Assembly: GCA_014905825.1 (NCBI GenBank)
Contig: JACGCN010000006.1
Location: forward strand, 310,001 to 374,000
DNA length: 64,000 nucleotides
Origin: Lyophyllum atratum
Taxonomy: Eukaryota > Basidiomycota > Agaricomycetes > Agaricales > Lyophyllaceae
Direction: 5' to 3'
Shown here one piece after another: positions 46,081 through 58,098 of the stretch. Position numbers and translations under genes: made by a program. Under the pieces are notes generated by a model. That model worked only from the letters and a program-made list of their open reading frames with translations, ran no database searches and had not been told where the DNA came from. Position 1 is the first letter of the stretch. Each line of letters opens with the position of its first letter.

Positions 46081-46732
46081 ACTTCTGTCACAAGTTACCG
46101 GGGAGCAAGTTGAGAAACAAGTTTTCGATTATAGTATCTGATTTTGTAGGTATGAGATCATAAGTAACGACTTTCTGGAAAGAGTGCTGAGATCAGATCC
46201 CAGGTTCGACCTTCTCCAGTCAGAAATATATAAAAAACGCCTGGAACGCCCGCAACGTATACTGTGTGGCTAAATTTTAACTTTGCATCGGTGGCGATGC
46301 TGGGGGTCCAAGTCGAGCGTCTCGTCCACTATCATAAGCCTATCAGTCCGAGTCCAGGTGCCTATCGACCTGAGCACAGCAATTCCCGACCGGCATCAAA
46401 CGACTTGTCATAATTATACCGCCAGCGGTATAGACAGGCCCTATCGCAACACGTATGCTGGCAGTGTACGTGGCCTGTCAAGAGCACGGTGCTTCGTGGT
46501 ATGATTTGAAAGTTCAAACAGTCCGCTGGCGATCATACAACCTATCTTTCGCCCCTCAACACTCGAATCAGATAACCTTCAAGTTCTTACTGATTACAGA
46601 GCCGCTGTTGCATCACGCCCTATTACTTGTACGTTGCCTGTCAGAAATACGTGTGCTGTCAACAGCATGTCAATACCTTTTGGATAAAGGCAGCAGCTTT
46701 GCAGACAATATCCCAACTTCCTCAAGAAAATC
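46081..46732. other. Spacer between tandem Arf-like genes
   Basis: The last 140 nt before copy B are clearly similar to the same interval before copy A (shared GAGCCGCTGTTGCATCACGC and following bases), so promoter and gene were duplicated together. Confidence 0.65.
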
Positions 46733-47794
46733 ATGTCAGCCATCATTCGCCGTCTCATGGACAAGCTCTACCCGCGAAACGGTTATACAGTGTTCATTCT
46801 GGGACTGCGCGACAGTGGCAAAACGACGCTTCTCTACTTGCTGAAGCTGGGGGAGATCGTGCAAGCCATTCCTTCGATCGGCTTCAATGTAGAAACATTT
46901 GATGCTCCGACAGCTGGCGGAGGACCTTTGAAGCTGGAATGCTGGGACTTCGGAGCTGGTTGTGCATCGGATACGAAAGTCTCTCCTGTCTTTCTGTCAT
47001 TTGCGGCTAGAGGTGACGCGGTGATTTGGGTAATAGACGGTTCATCTCGAGATCTACTCTCAGAGAGCGTAGAAACTCTTGAGTTTGTTCTACAACTTGT
47101 GGATTCCGAGCGCCGGGACCCTGGGATTTCCAAGGATTATCCAGTTCTGCTGTACGCCGACAATCCATACTCCTGCAGGATACTCCTAACAGTTGGTTTC
47201 ATTGCAGACTCGCTAATAAGCAAAATCTTCCAAACCTCATTCCCATTGACGATATCAGGAAAGCATTTGCGAAAGTGTTGTCGGGCCGCATGTCCTGTAT
47301 TTTCAAAACGTCCGCGAATCAGGACATCGAGAAAACAGGCCTCCCTGATGCCTTTGAGTGGCTTCGCTTTGCCCTCGAGAATGCAGCAGCCGGGAGACTT
47401 ACCCCCGCCACAATGCAAGCCATGCCCGACCAGCGCGCCGCATCCCTTTTGACAGAGAAGATCGCTTTCTGGGTGTTGAGAGCTGAAAATGAGTCGGATC
47501 CTCAGGAGTTCATCTCACAGTTCCATTCTTTGTCCCTTCCGGCATGGGATCACTACACCCACATCCGGATCGCATTCCTCTTGCTGACCATCTACGGACG
47601 TCAGAAAGGTTAGAGCTGATTTCGTGTCTGCGAAGGCGAGTTGACACAACTCTTATTTAGGCAAAGATATAATCTTTGACGGTATCGAGAAGTACATCGC
47701 AGAGAGCCCGCAGACGCGGGGGCGTACCTTCCACGTCACCATGACCTACTTCTGGATCCAAGTCGTCCATCTCGCCATACGAAACATCTCGCAC

Positions 47795-47822
47795 CAGTTT
47801 TTTACCGTGGCACTACCGTGCG
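47795..47822 (+). repeat. Left terminal inverted repeat
   Basis: 28 nt; pairs with 49794-49820. The A/T run between CAG and CCGTGG differs between ends (T6A versus A5G). Confidence 0.75.
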
Positions 47823-48928
47823 TACCGTGGCTACCGTGCGTGCCGTGGCACTGAACTGCTCGGTACTCAAGGGTGAGTGCACGGTCCAGATGAGTCTCGC
47901 GGGTTATTGCGGTCTGCTCGGCAGGTAAGCTGCTCAAAGTGGGGCGAAAAAGAATAGACGCAACATAAATGTAACATAAATAAAGGTTCCGTAATAATTA
48001 CCATACGGTAATTCATTGATCCTCTGGAATATAAATTTAGTCCTGAGCCACTCACGAAACAGTCGCCCCAACACATACTAGTAGTAGTATAGTAGAGAAC
48101 TTGGGAAGACTTGGAATTCGAAAAATCGCTTGGATCATGGATGGGTCACATGATCATCTAGTTTGGGCAACTTGAACCAATGCCTCAATAACGCCCGGGG
48201 GGTCAACCACTAAGCTCTGGCTTATGCACCATTCGTCTCTATGCACATTTACGACTATGTACATGTAGAAATTAGATACGTCCCGCATGTAGAAGCTACA
48301 TAATCCAGCACAACACGGGGTGTACTAAACACTTGTAAACAACGCGCCAACACAGTGGTTCACGTTCGCGACGCGTCAACGGAGACTCGATCCCAGGACT
48401 CTATTGGTGCGCGCCCCACCATTTCCCTCGATCTATCATACAAGATATTCCTGAGCTCAGGTACGCTCTATATCTCTAATTAATCGCGCCGAATTCTGGC
48501 TGAAAATTTCGGATTTAAGCTTTTAACCCAGAATCAACGCAGTATTCCACTATTCACGACGATTTGCGCAAGTTATCGTATAACCGAAAGTCGTTCTGAA
48601 TTTCGTGCAGGTGCTGAGGTGCTTGTGGTGTCTTTACGGCACGGATTTCGGAGTCCGAATTGCCTAGACGCGCGGGGCTGGCATGCCATCTCAAGCTTCA
48701 ACAAGTTTGAACTTCGTTGAGTTGTTCACATCCGGGTTTCTAGCATGAACATCCTGGGAAGGGTATCTTATCAAGGTAAAGCCATACCTACCCATAAAAT
48801 CTGGGATTGAAGTGCTCCTTTGACAATCCGTCCTTACAGGCACGATGCTGCACTGCTTTTTCCGCCATCCACGATATCTACTCCAGTAAGAACCCCGCAC
48901 TAGTTCAAGCCACCTTCCGCGGAATGGT

Positions 48929-49028
48929 GCACGGAATCGCACGGCACTTGCACGGCGCATGCACGGCACCTGCACGGCCTTGCACGGTACTGCACGGTAC
49001 TGCACGGCGCTTGCACGGCTTTGCACGG
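48929..49028. repeat. Array of ten GCACGG motifs spaced about 10 bp
   Basis: Ten GCACGG hexamers within 100 bp, spaced near one helical turn. Similar motifs fill both subterminal regions of the element. Confidence 0.8.
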
Positions 49029-49793
49029 CACTTCACGGTGCTGCGTGTATGTGCATGGCAGCTGCACGGTACGTGGGTTCTGCGCCAAAGTTAAACGGTC
49101 GGCTGATGGTGTAGCGCAAGATCTAGGGAACTATGTAGAACGCCGCGACCCGAGCTTTCTGTCGTGACATAACGCGCTAGGCACAGCATCCAGTCCTGCA
49201 CAAACCGCCGCCGGCTCTCGAATTGACATCGAGGCGGACAGATTTGACGCAAGTATCGCTGATAGGGTCGGTACGTCTCTTAGCCTGTTATATGATGGTG
49301 GCATGACGCGCTTTTTGCTGTGTTCTCATATCAGTTTTTAACACGCACTTTATAGCCTTGTAGAGCAGAAACGTCAGCCTGGTGCTTCACGACAGCGAGT
49401 GGACCCGCGAAGTCGATGGCACCCGAGAGAGCCTCTTCCAAAAACTGGCTAGAAACGACTCGTGGGTCTGAAATCGTGGGTCTAACCTCTCTGCTGAATA
49501 CGACTCCGCCAGCACGCCGACGTGTACTGCGCCTCCTCGTGTACTCCCGGGAATGTGCAGTACCAAGCCCAGAAAGTTTGGTAGATTAAAGGATAGTACA
49601 GACGTCGTTGTTGTCAGAACTGTGCCAAAACTTATCATAAACATATTCTGTTGTCCTCTGACTGATTTATCATAGAGCCTCGTTTTACAGCAATTTCAAG
49701 CATAACGTACCGCGCGGCATCGCAGGGACTCAGTACAAGGCCGTGCCACGGACCTGCGCAGCCGTGCAGGGCAGTGCACGGAGTGCACGGTAG

Positions 49794-49820
49794 CGCACGG
49801 TAGTGCCACGGCTTTTTCTG
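49794..49820 (-). repeat. Right terminal inverted repeat
   Basis: 27 nt, inverted copy of the left end. Confidence 0.75.
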
Positions 49821-50062
49821 TCTGCCCGCCTTCGACGGATCTGACTCGATCCTCGGAGACAGCTCTTCCGCCGAGCATGGCGGATGTGGCGTCGCCCGAC
49901 CAGTTCGCTCTGTTCCTCGTGTTGAACCCGTACGTGGCGGATGGGAACTTGTGGGCTGATTATTATTCAAAAGAGGCGATGATGAGTCCAACTGCGAAGG
50001 CGGTAATGGTGCTTCCTGACAAGAAGCCGCTGCCGAACCTCGTCATACGTGATGCGATTTAA

Positions 50063-50476
50063 AGCCTGAGTTGCTTCCTGCTCTGTTCGTGATGCGATGT
50101 AGAGTACGGGCGAGTGGTACATACAAAAGGATATGGCATGTCGATGATGATGATCTGGAAATGCATCTGCTTGTCAGGTCAATCTGAAAGGATGCGTGAA
50201 GTGCCCTTGTCGACGACACTGATGCGTTCGAAGATGTTCCCTTGACAGTCTGTCAAAAGGGAATCGTTTGCCAATCTCTACTTACCATTCACCTAGCTCA
50301 CGCGTGATACATTCGATTCCCCAGTGACAGATATCGTCCCATGGATTATGCGAGTCTGGCATTTATAATCCGCGTGTATAACCGGAGCTATATGATTATA
50401 TATTTAAAAAGCACTGTCATCCAACAAGAGTCCGCGTAATCTGATAAAACCTGTAGGCGTCGCGTGAATCCATAAA
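50063..50476. other. Intergenic between convergent genes
   Basis: 3' flanks only. No gene seen. Confidence 0.5.
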
Positions 50477-52546
50477 TCACAGCAGACAAGCAACCAGAAG
50501 GCTCGCAAGCACAGGGACGAGCATCGTGCCCGCAACTGCCTTGTCAGCGGAGTTCCCGCCTACACAAAATTATCAATACACCGAGACCTGCGAGAAAAGG
50601 CTTCTACGCACTTGGTGAAGAGCTCCCATTGCTTCCATTGGTTCCAGTACTCGTAGGGCCAGCACCGGGAGCGCCTGAAGTCGTCAGGACAGGAAGGGAT
50701 GACGATGCAGCGGAAGAAGGGGTCGTACCTGAGCCCCCCGCTGCGTCTGACAATTGGGCGAAGCCGATAGAAGGCGGGGAAGAACGGTACACGGAGTACA
50801 CGTTTTTCTAAAGGGGACGGAGAAGGGAGTTAGCCAACGTATGAGTGCGCAGTCGTTTCTGCAGGGGAGGAAACGGACCAGGAATGTAGCCCCGACGACC
50901 CAGTTGGGGTTTCCGTTCCCGCTGACGATGTTGCTGCCGAGGCTCAGGTCGAAGATGCCTCCGACGCATTGCGTGCTGCCCCGTGACACTTGTCCGAGAT
51001 TCATGTCTGCGGTATTGATCGGCCATGTCTTTCCACCGAAAGACATGCTGACGGTGACGGCGGTGTTGCAAGCTGGATAGGCAGGTGAGTTGAGGGCGAT
51101 ATACATGAATACGCTTCGTTTGGTGCGGCTTACGGAACGAGAAGAATCCTGCCATGGATGGGACCGTCTGCGAGCCAGGGACGGCTGCCCAGATGGCTTC
51201 GACGTCCTTCGTTGGACCGCCGATCAATGTGGTACCAGTGTCAATGGCCGACAGCGACGAAGCGCCAGTTGTAATTGGAATGCTCTTTCCCTGCACAGTC
51301 ACAGCTATGATAGAAATTGTCGATGTCAGGCCCGCTGTTGATCATTAATCGGTATCAACGCACCACTTAAGCTCAGCAACCAGAAACTGGGTGTCTTGAC
51401 AGGCATATTCAAGAACTCGATATCACCCGTGAACAAACTGGAGTTGGTGCCACCAAGAGTAAAGACTCCTCCTGGCTCCTCGTCGGTTGCCGTGGGATCA
51501 TCCCTGAACCGAGTCATCCAGAAAGACATCTCCGGGGTAGTTAGTTGACCATTGTTCGCTAATGTTTCCCAAAACGGCGTGGATTGGGTAGAAGCAATAG
51601 TGGAGAACGCGAGTCCCAATATGCCCGAAACGGAACCGTCAAGTAGTCCGGAAGTCAAATCGTTGACGGCAACTGTTCGAAATCATACGTTAGTTCCCTC
51701 AGCGTCCTCATCACAAGTAGTGCGCATCTCACGGAATGTTTGCCGGGGGACTGTAAAGCCACCCATGCTAACAGTATCAGATCCTATCTGGCCCGCGACT
51801 TCGCCCGAGCCATAGCGAATGTTCGTCCCAGACGGAGATAGCTGGAGTGATGTCGACCTTGCCCCATCGAACGTCGGGGTGGTCCCAGTACATGATGTAC
51901 AGCTCGAGTCTGCTACCCACAAGTCCGAAGATCCAGTGTCCAATATCACGTTAAAGGGTTGGGGTCTGTTTGAAGAAAAGGCGTGATCAGAACGTGGATA
52001 AAATTAGCAGTTTTAGGATCGGATGATCTAAAAATGGAACCACGACGATCTGTCGCAACAGAGTGACGGAGGCACGTGCACAAATTGGACGAGGAACGAG
52101 GACAGGAAGGGACAGGAACGATGCTGAACGGTGGCAGCCACATCGTGGACGTTGCGAACATCACATCGAACATTTTCCCATCAACACTTCCGTCCTCCCC
52201 CGCAAAACCGAAGATACTTACGGTGTCCCGATGTTCACGGTTGCGAAGTAACTTGCATCAGATTGCTGGCGGGGAAAGCACGATGAACAAAGGCAGTGGC
52301 GGAAGAGGTTGGTGGACTCACCTGGTTAACCATGCTGATCCCAGCAGTGGCTCGTCTACCCTTGGAGCTCTTGGTGTGTTTCCCCCCGCCATACTTTCCA
52401 CGTAGGTGCTCCGCAGCGGAAGCGTAATAGGTCATGTCATGACGTCCAGAGCGACGACGGGAGAGATTAAAATGCAATGGTTCAGGTGCGGCTGCAGACG
52501 AGAACGCAGGGAGAAGGAAGAACAGAGAAAGAGAGAGCGAGAGCAT
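50477..52546 (-). CDS. Pepsin-like aspartic protease (A1), predicted GPI-anchored
   Basis: Eight exons on the minus strand: 52322-52546, 52222-52265, 51733-51965, 51367-51672, 51134-51304, 50879-51072, 50612-50807 and 50477-50559. All in phase; 483 residues. Signal peptide [15 protein letters not shown], then a propeptide with basic stretches. The catalytic motifs are [12 protein letters not shown] (Asp99) and [11 protein letters not shown] (Asp291). VYSVYR is a typical late-strand motif and Tyr75-equivalent flap sequence IRYGSG is present. After the catalytic domain comes a 60-residue Ser/Thr/Gly/Pro linker, then NSADKAVAG and a hydrophobic C-terminus ending LLVACLL. That is the usual GPI-attachment signal, so the enzyme is probably cell-surface (yapsin-like in topology). 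Fungal members process surface proteins or degrade external protein. Confidence 0.92.
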
Positions 52547-53630
52547 AGTCGACGCCGTTGTGGTGGTTAACCGTCAACCAGTGAAGGTTATAAAGAACGA
52601 CAGCCAAGGTGGGAGACGAAGGACCAAAGAGTGGAGCCAAGGACGAGTATGATGATCGAGGAGGCTGTTCAGAATCAGTTCAGGACAAAAGATACTCAGA
52701 CAGATTCGGACCTCCGTAAGTACAACCTCATGCATCCATCCAAGAGAAACTGCTGCTCTTTTTAGCCATCCTGTCAACACTTTGTGGCCCAAATGCCATC
52801 GCGATTGCCCCTTATGACCAGATATTCATCCGGTTGTGGGATGGCATCAACCACAGCCATGATGTATTCTTTTCTTGGCACAATCCGCAGTTGGACAAAC
52901 CTCGGCAACCGTGATGGCCGACGGCCGCAGGCACTCTGTACAAGTAAATGACAAACTGTATGCTGACGCAGCCCACGTTATTTCCATAAAGAACGACTGC
53001 GCGACACTTGGATATAGGCTTTGGCTGCAAGGCTTCAAATTCAAAGCTTTACAACCAGGCTTTATTGGAGCCAAGCACGTAAGCTTTACAAATGAACCAC
53101 TTTGAGCTCGCAGCTATCGTTGGTGCCGAATTGGTCCTTTTTGAATGTAATGGCTGAGGGGGGCAGGCGTTGCTTTGTGTGAGGTCTTGAAATCACCATC
53201 TTGAATGTCGCAAGCATTGGAAGCAAATTCAAAGGGATCTTTCCATTTTGAGCCATGACTTACTGAAAATAAAGTACAAAACAAAAATTAAGAGACATCC
53301 AAACCGAAACCATCCTCAACTTCCAAACTGAGCCAAACTAGACAACAAGGTGGCAGGCACTCTCGTGAAACAAAGTTGCATGGTATACATGTCTTGGCTC
53401 GGAGTCTTTAGAATGTTCAACCTGTCGCGTCAAGCGCGTTTGTTCAAATTACGATAGCCAGTCATGTGCTGCAGGATATCTATATCATATCTAATCTGAT
53501 AGTAATCTTGTCACTTGATGTCGTGTCGTAAACGGTAACCTCTTCGAATCCGATGTCGGCCATGCACAGAATCGAAGGAGCTCCATCTTTAAACCCGACG
53601 AGAACCCAGGTCACCTATAGGTAAACTACC
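52547..53630. other. Intergenic between divergent genes
   Basis: Promoters of the protease (-) and the F-box-like gene (+). No gene seen in 1.1 kb. Confidence 0.5.
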
Positions 53631-54589
53631 ATGCCCAGGCTCAAGGTCGAGGCCGACCAACTCGTGGTCAAAGTGCCAGACCGCTTCCCAGATGACCTGC
53701 AGCGTCTAATCTTCGAGATTGCAGCACGAGCAGATGGGAAGACAGCTCGACGACTTGTTCTAGTCGCCCGGCATGTGCGAAAATGGTGCGACTCACATAC
53801 TAGAGCTGCTTTTCCTCCTGCTGTCGTGCTCACTATCAGCTCAGGATTGAACCCATTCTCTATGAGTGTCTCATAATTCGAAGCCAGCGAGAGGGCACTC
53901 TGCTGTTCGAAACCATTGGATCGAAGCCTCGGGGATTTTTCGCGACGCATGTGAAGTCTCTAGCGATTGGCGACTCAGTGACATTCCAACGGTCCAAAGC
54001 TATTCTCGCAGCGTGTTCCCAGAACATCGTCAATCTCGCAGTCTGGGGTAATACACGGAATCCGACCATTTTTCTTCCGTTTATCCGGTCACAAAACATT
54101 CGACGACTATCACTCATGTCCCAACATTCCTCCGAGCTCAGCTTCCCTCCTTCCCTGCTGTCTTCCTTGACACACCTGATGATTCTCGACGGGCCTTACA
54201 GCTGGTTCCAGATAAGAGAAGCTGCACGACATAGAAAGAGCTCCGACGTGACCGACCCCGAGTACCATAATGCCATTGCACTCTTCCGGTCGCTCACACA
54301 CTTCGGCGTCTGCTCCCAGAATTGGGGAAGAGCACAGACAATTCTTAAGGTTGCAGGGAACCTTAAATATTTTGTGGTAATCTTGCCGCCCCATTTCAGG
54401 GCTACGACTATCATTGCTCAGCGTATACAAGAGATCGGAGACCGTAGGGTCGTTCTTGTGGAACACACTCACACCATGGAGAGTTGGGAGGCTTCTGTGC
54501 GTGGAGAGGCTGGTATATGGGAGCGTGCGGAAAAGCTTGTGAAGGAAGGCTACTTCGCTGAACATGGCGATGTAAGGAAATGGACATAA
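53631..54589 (+). CDS. Short F-box-like protein
   Basis: Two exons, 53631-53785 and 53845-54589; the 59-nt intron joins at ..RKW|IEPILYECL in phase 2. 299 residues. The opening PDDLQRLIFEIAARADGKT followed by ARRLVLVARHVRKWIEPILY is the F-box-like start of a very common Agaricomycete family of 280-350 residues. It continues with THVKSLAIGD, HLMILDGPYSW and a final helical segment (SWEASVRGEAGIWERAEKLV). Canonical F-box residues are only partly kept, so Skp1 binding is uncertain. Function of this family has not been established, as far as I know. Confidence 0.75.
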
Positions 54590-55244
54590 TTCCTGTTGGC
54601 GGCTGGGTGTAAGTGGATATACACCTTCATCACCTCGATGCTTACAGTGTCACTATTTTCTAGACCATGCTGGAAAAAAATCCAATACACTCGAAGATGA
54701 CTTCCTCCCTCGTATTCCCAACTCTGCGATGGCGCCGCCACGATTCACATATCAGGGCGACTGTGGACCATGCGGCCACCATGAGGCCTCCTTCTGACTC
54801 TGCCCCGCCGTCGGATTCATCCAACTCAGGAAGGCCTATTATCAACAACGATAAGGGAACGATTCTCCGGGTTATCGGATTTCATATACGTATCAGATTA
54901 TAGTACAAGTGCACCTACTACATGTTCGCACGAGTCGACCTCAAGAGACGAGCACACTGATGGGGCTGCCTTCATCCTGCCTAGCATCCCAATCGGATCA
55001 GAGGATGGGATGCCACACGACAACGCCTTCGGGCTGCGGCATCGAAAACACGCAGAGCCCGTGAAAATATAATGAATGATAGATTAGGCCGAACGAGAGG
55101 TATGATGACAAGCCTCTGCTGCGCTGCTCAAGAGACAAGGCATTGCATAAGGCTGGATAAACTAGACATCCCGAGCGACAAATCTATTAACGACAATCTA
55201 CACCAGTAAGAAAACACTCAGTCGCGACGTCCCCCAATTACCAT
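54590..55244. other. Intergenic between convergent genes
   Basis: 3' flanks of the F-box-like gene (+) and REX1-type gene (-). Nothing seen. Confidence 0.5.
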
Positions 55245-57616
55245 CTACTGCTTGATTCCCAGAAATAGCAGGCCCCTCTTCGCCAGCTCAACTGCGCCTT
55301 CGAGTTCTCGTAAATCACTCGCACTCCACCGCATATCGGGCCCCAGCTCCTCGGCCTTCTTCCCGCTCCGAATAGCGGTCTCGAACGCCGTCTTCCTGGC
55401 GTTCAGAGCAGCCATGCGGCGTGGATCGGAGTGGCCGGTGAAGATGATGAGAGCGGTGCGCGGGGGCAGGGAGGTGTGTAACGTTTTGAGTTGGGTGTTC
55501 AAGGTCTCGAATATAGGCTTCAGCGTCTCGGGTGTCGGCGGCTCAATTGGCGGTGGAGGAGGCGCATCAGGTGCCGACTTTGCTGTCGTCCCTGTAAAAT
55601 CGAAGTGCATTCCTTAGCCATGCTCAAAGGAGAAGAGATCAGGCACGTACAACCGTTAACATCCGCCAATGCCATGAACCTCCCAAACGCGAACTGATGC
55701 GACGGAACCACCTCCAACAACCCCTTCAAAACCTCCTCATCATTCGCACACCCCACCGCCGTATTCGCCTTATTCCCATGCATAACCGACGGGCTCCCAT
55801 GGTCCACCACCGCGCTCTTAATGCTCCCCACCCCGCCCCCCGCTCGTCGCGTCGACCGCCCCATGCGCTCGAATATCGACTCCATGTCCGTCTTGAACTC
55901 CCCGAATCCGGGCCCGCCTTCGATCTTCCTCTTCAGTAGCTCGAGGCACGCCCGTGCGTCCTCCTCGGGGTTGTGCCCGCCCTCGCCTGCTGTCTGGATT
56001 TCGCGCCCGCACCATTTTTTGGTGAGCCAGGCGAGGCCGGGCTTGAGAGGCCGGCCGCGCGGGTGGTGGTACATGAGGGCGGTGTCGATGCAGAGTGGGT
56101 GGCAGATCTTGAGGGCTTTGAGGTCGGATTCGAGGGAGTGCCCGATAAGGATGGGGGTGGGTGGTGGAGGGGTGGGAGAGGAAGAGGCGGGAGAGAAGGG
56201 GTTGGGGGGAGGTGGAGAGAGGAGGGTGATGATGTGAGCTTGGACTTGGGCAAGGGTGGTGGTTACTGGGGCAAGCGCTTCGGCTGTGATTCCTGACCAC
56301 CTGTAGAAATGATATAAATTAGGTCCATGATATTCACACAGTGGTGCACCGCACCTTGTCAGATAGTCTGTGATGGGTTTAGGTGGTTTGACCAATTGGT
56401 CGTAGAGAACTCTCTCGGTATGGAAATCAATGATGCAAACTCTTGTGAGCTCCTTGCCATCCTCTGTCAAGCACTGAATTCCCCTCATTAGTTGACTGCA
56501 TTTGTGAGGAATAGAAATACATACCATTTCACAATCAATGGCGTAGATCTTCTGTTTTGGAGCGTCCTTCCCTTTCGGAGAGAGAGTATCAAGTAGACCT
56601 TGCTTACTCGGTGCTGGCGTCTCAAGCCAGCCAACAGGCTTTTCGAAAATATCGGCCATATAGGAAGGAATCGGGTATTCGTTTTCGATCATCTGCTCAA
56701 GAGTCAAGAGATACTGTGCTGGGTCCTGGTTCTTCACGTTCTCTGCTGTATTTGGGACATAGGTCACCTTCAGCCTGGCGTTGAAACGAAGATAGAACAT
56801 ACATAGAAGCCTCTGTGCTATCCGCTTGTTCCTTTCCTCGCCGCTGACGGGTCCATGGAAGAACGCACTAAGGACGCTGTGCATGCGGTACAGGTCGCCG
56901 GGTGCACGGGTCGGACACGCGTGACTGAATGTTGCAGCGATGAAGGGAACGTTTGGCGGGGGACCTGCTTCAGGCGTTCTAGGTAACAGAGGTATTGACA
57001 GTGGGATATTGGGATTTACAGTTGCGGAGGTGGGGATGGGCGGCAGTGACAGGACCTCGGGCGTTAAACCCGGTATCAGCAAGGCGACGACTCTCTGGAT
57101 GATTTGAGTGTTCTAGGTATTGAGATGTCAGTTCATTTAAATCGTGAAAAAAACGTGGAATGACCGACATCTATGCGAAGCCAATTCGGGGGAGGTGCGT
57201 CGGCAATTATGTGCACGACAAGCTGGCGGATTTCCTGTTATTGGAGGTCAACAGGGATTCCAAATAAAAGTACGGTTCAGGACATACGTCAATTCCTATA
57301 GCATGATTCCTCTTGACAATTTCCGCATTATTATACATAAAACGAGGTTGCGTCGCCTAGAGAATTAAATAGTGATAAGAAACGATCGGACGCTAGAAGC
57401 CGCGCCATAGTCGAGGGTTGAGAAGAACACACACACATCTAGTTTAAGCTCTGCTTTCTTCACTTTCTTTTGCTTTCGCTTCTCAACTTTGGTCCATCCA
57501 TCGGTCTCTGCTGTAGACTCGACGTTCGGAGTCTCCTGGCCATTGGTCTTCGTTTTCTTGTGCTTAGGCGTGTCGTCTGAGGTTGGTGGGGATATCTGCA
57601 ATCTCTTCATGGCCAT
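55245..57616 (-). CDS. RNA exonuclease, REX1/REXO5 type (DEDDh)
   Basis: Seven exons on the minus strand: 57437-57616, 57288-57356, 57169-57234, 56525-57112, 56355-56473, 55651-56300 and 55245-55591. All in phase; 672 residues. A Lys-rich N-terminus (KRKQKKVKKAELK, nuclear signal-like) precedes NAEIVKRNHAIGID and GLTPEVLSLPP. The exonuclease core has YAIDCEMCLTEDGKELTRV (Asp298, Glu300), GHSLESDLKALK (Asp400) and GGHNPEEDARACLEL (His450, Asp455). All DEDDh catalytic residues are present. A Pro-rich insert of about 20 residues sits just before GHSLESD. Yeast Rex1/Rnh70 trims 5S rRNA and tRNA precursors in the nucleus. The ATG could be 57616 or 57610 (two Met codons). The donor at 55650 (GTACGT) was preferred over a GTTGTA three bases upstream. 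Confidence 0.9.
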
Positions 57617-58098
57617 TTATCGGGTATTAGAGACCACGCCAGCAGTGGTTTGCCCGTTCCTGGAGATATTCCGAGAAACTGGTGAGCGTCACTGGCAAAA
57701 AATATCCAAAGGTTTGTTCCCGCTGCTCCAGCCAAACAACCACCTACGAAGCCGCCTAATTGGGTCAGACTGGTCGGCCCTGACTCACGCTCAACCTCAA
57801 TAACTTTCCGCATAAATTCAATTATCCAACAGCAACATGGGAATCGCTACATTGGATCTCCAAGCTATTTCAACACCAAAGTACTCAAGGATCTTACCCT
57901 TCCTGCCTTATGTGTTTTACTATGACATAGGCTGTCTCCAACTGACCGTCTCGTCTCGCTCGAGGCCCTTGGCGTTTCATTCAAGTGTCAGACAGCAGTC
58001 ACGCTTCTATGGTCTTGGTCTACGTCTCGGAAATGCGAAATGTTTTCCCAGATTTTGAGTTATCCTCATCCGCCATCACAGCCCTCGACAAGAATAAC
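57617..58098. other. Intergenic between divergent genes
   Basis: Promoter of the REX1-type gene and 5' region of the plus-strand helical gene. A small Gly-rich minus ORF (57607-57813) overlaps the REX1 start and is probably chance. Confidence 0.4.

Larger units (their letters stand above)
47795..49820. mobile_element. Non-autonomous TIR DNA element inside Arf-like copy B
   Basis: Left end CAGTTTTTTACCGTGGCACT..; the complement of the right end reads CAGAAAAAGCCGTGGCACT... The ends share CCGTGGCACTACCGTGCG (18 bp) as inverted repeats plus the CAG tip. Both subterminal zones carry many CCGTGC/GCACGG motifs, and a third array lies at 48929-49028. No ORF resembles a transposase. Flanks TCTCGCAC and TCTGCCCG may be a decayed 8-bp target duplication (4 of 8 match), which would suggest an hAT-like element; this is weak. 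Boundaries are set by the loss and regain of homology to copy A. Confidence 0.75.
46733..50062 (+). pseudogene. Arf-like GTPase copy B, split by a 2.0 kb TIR element
   Basis: Exons 46733-47151, 47208-47608 and the first part of exon 3 (47661-47794) match copy A in order, length and splice phase. Coding homology stops at ..RNIS just before 47795 and resumes at about 49830. The tail of copy A reappears ([27 protein letters not shown]) and ends at the TAA at 50060-50062. The 2,026 bp between are a transposon-like insertion whose left end brings an in-frame stop soon after the junction. G-motifs are GLRDSGKT (residues 24-31), [16 protein letters not shown] and ANKQNLPN, which deviates differently from copy A (NKQN instead of NKQD). 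The upstream part could still give a C-terminally truncated G protein. Confidence 0.85.

Noticed and set aside
48807..49094. ORF inside the TIR element as a transposase fragment
   Set aside because: It is produced by the GCACGG repeat array and resembles no transposase.
57607..57813. Gly-rich minus-strand ORF of 68 residues
   Set aside because: Overlaps the REX1-type start codon region and shows no conserved pattern; probably chance or leader sequence.
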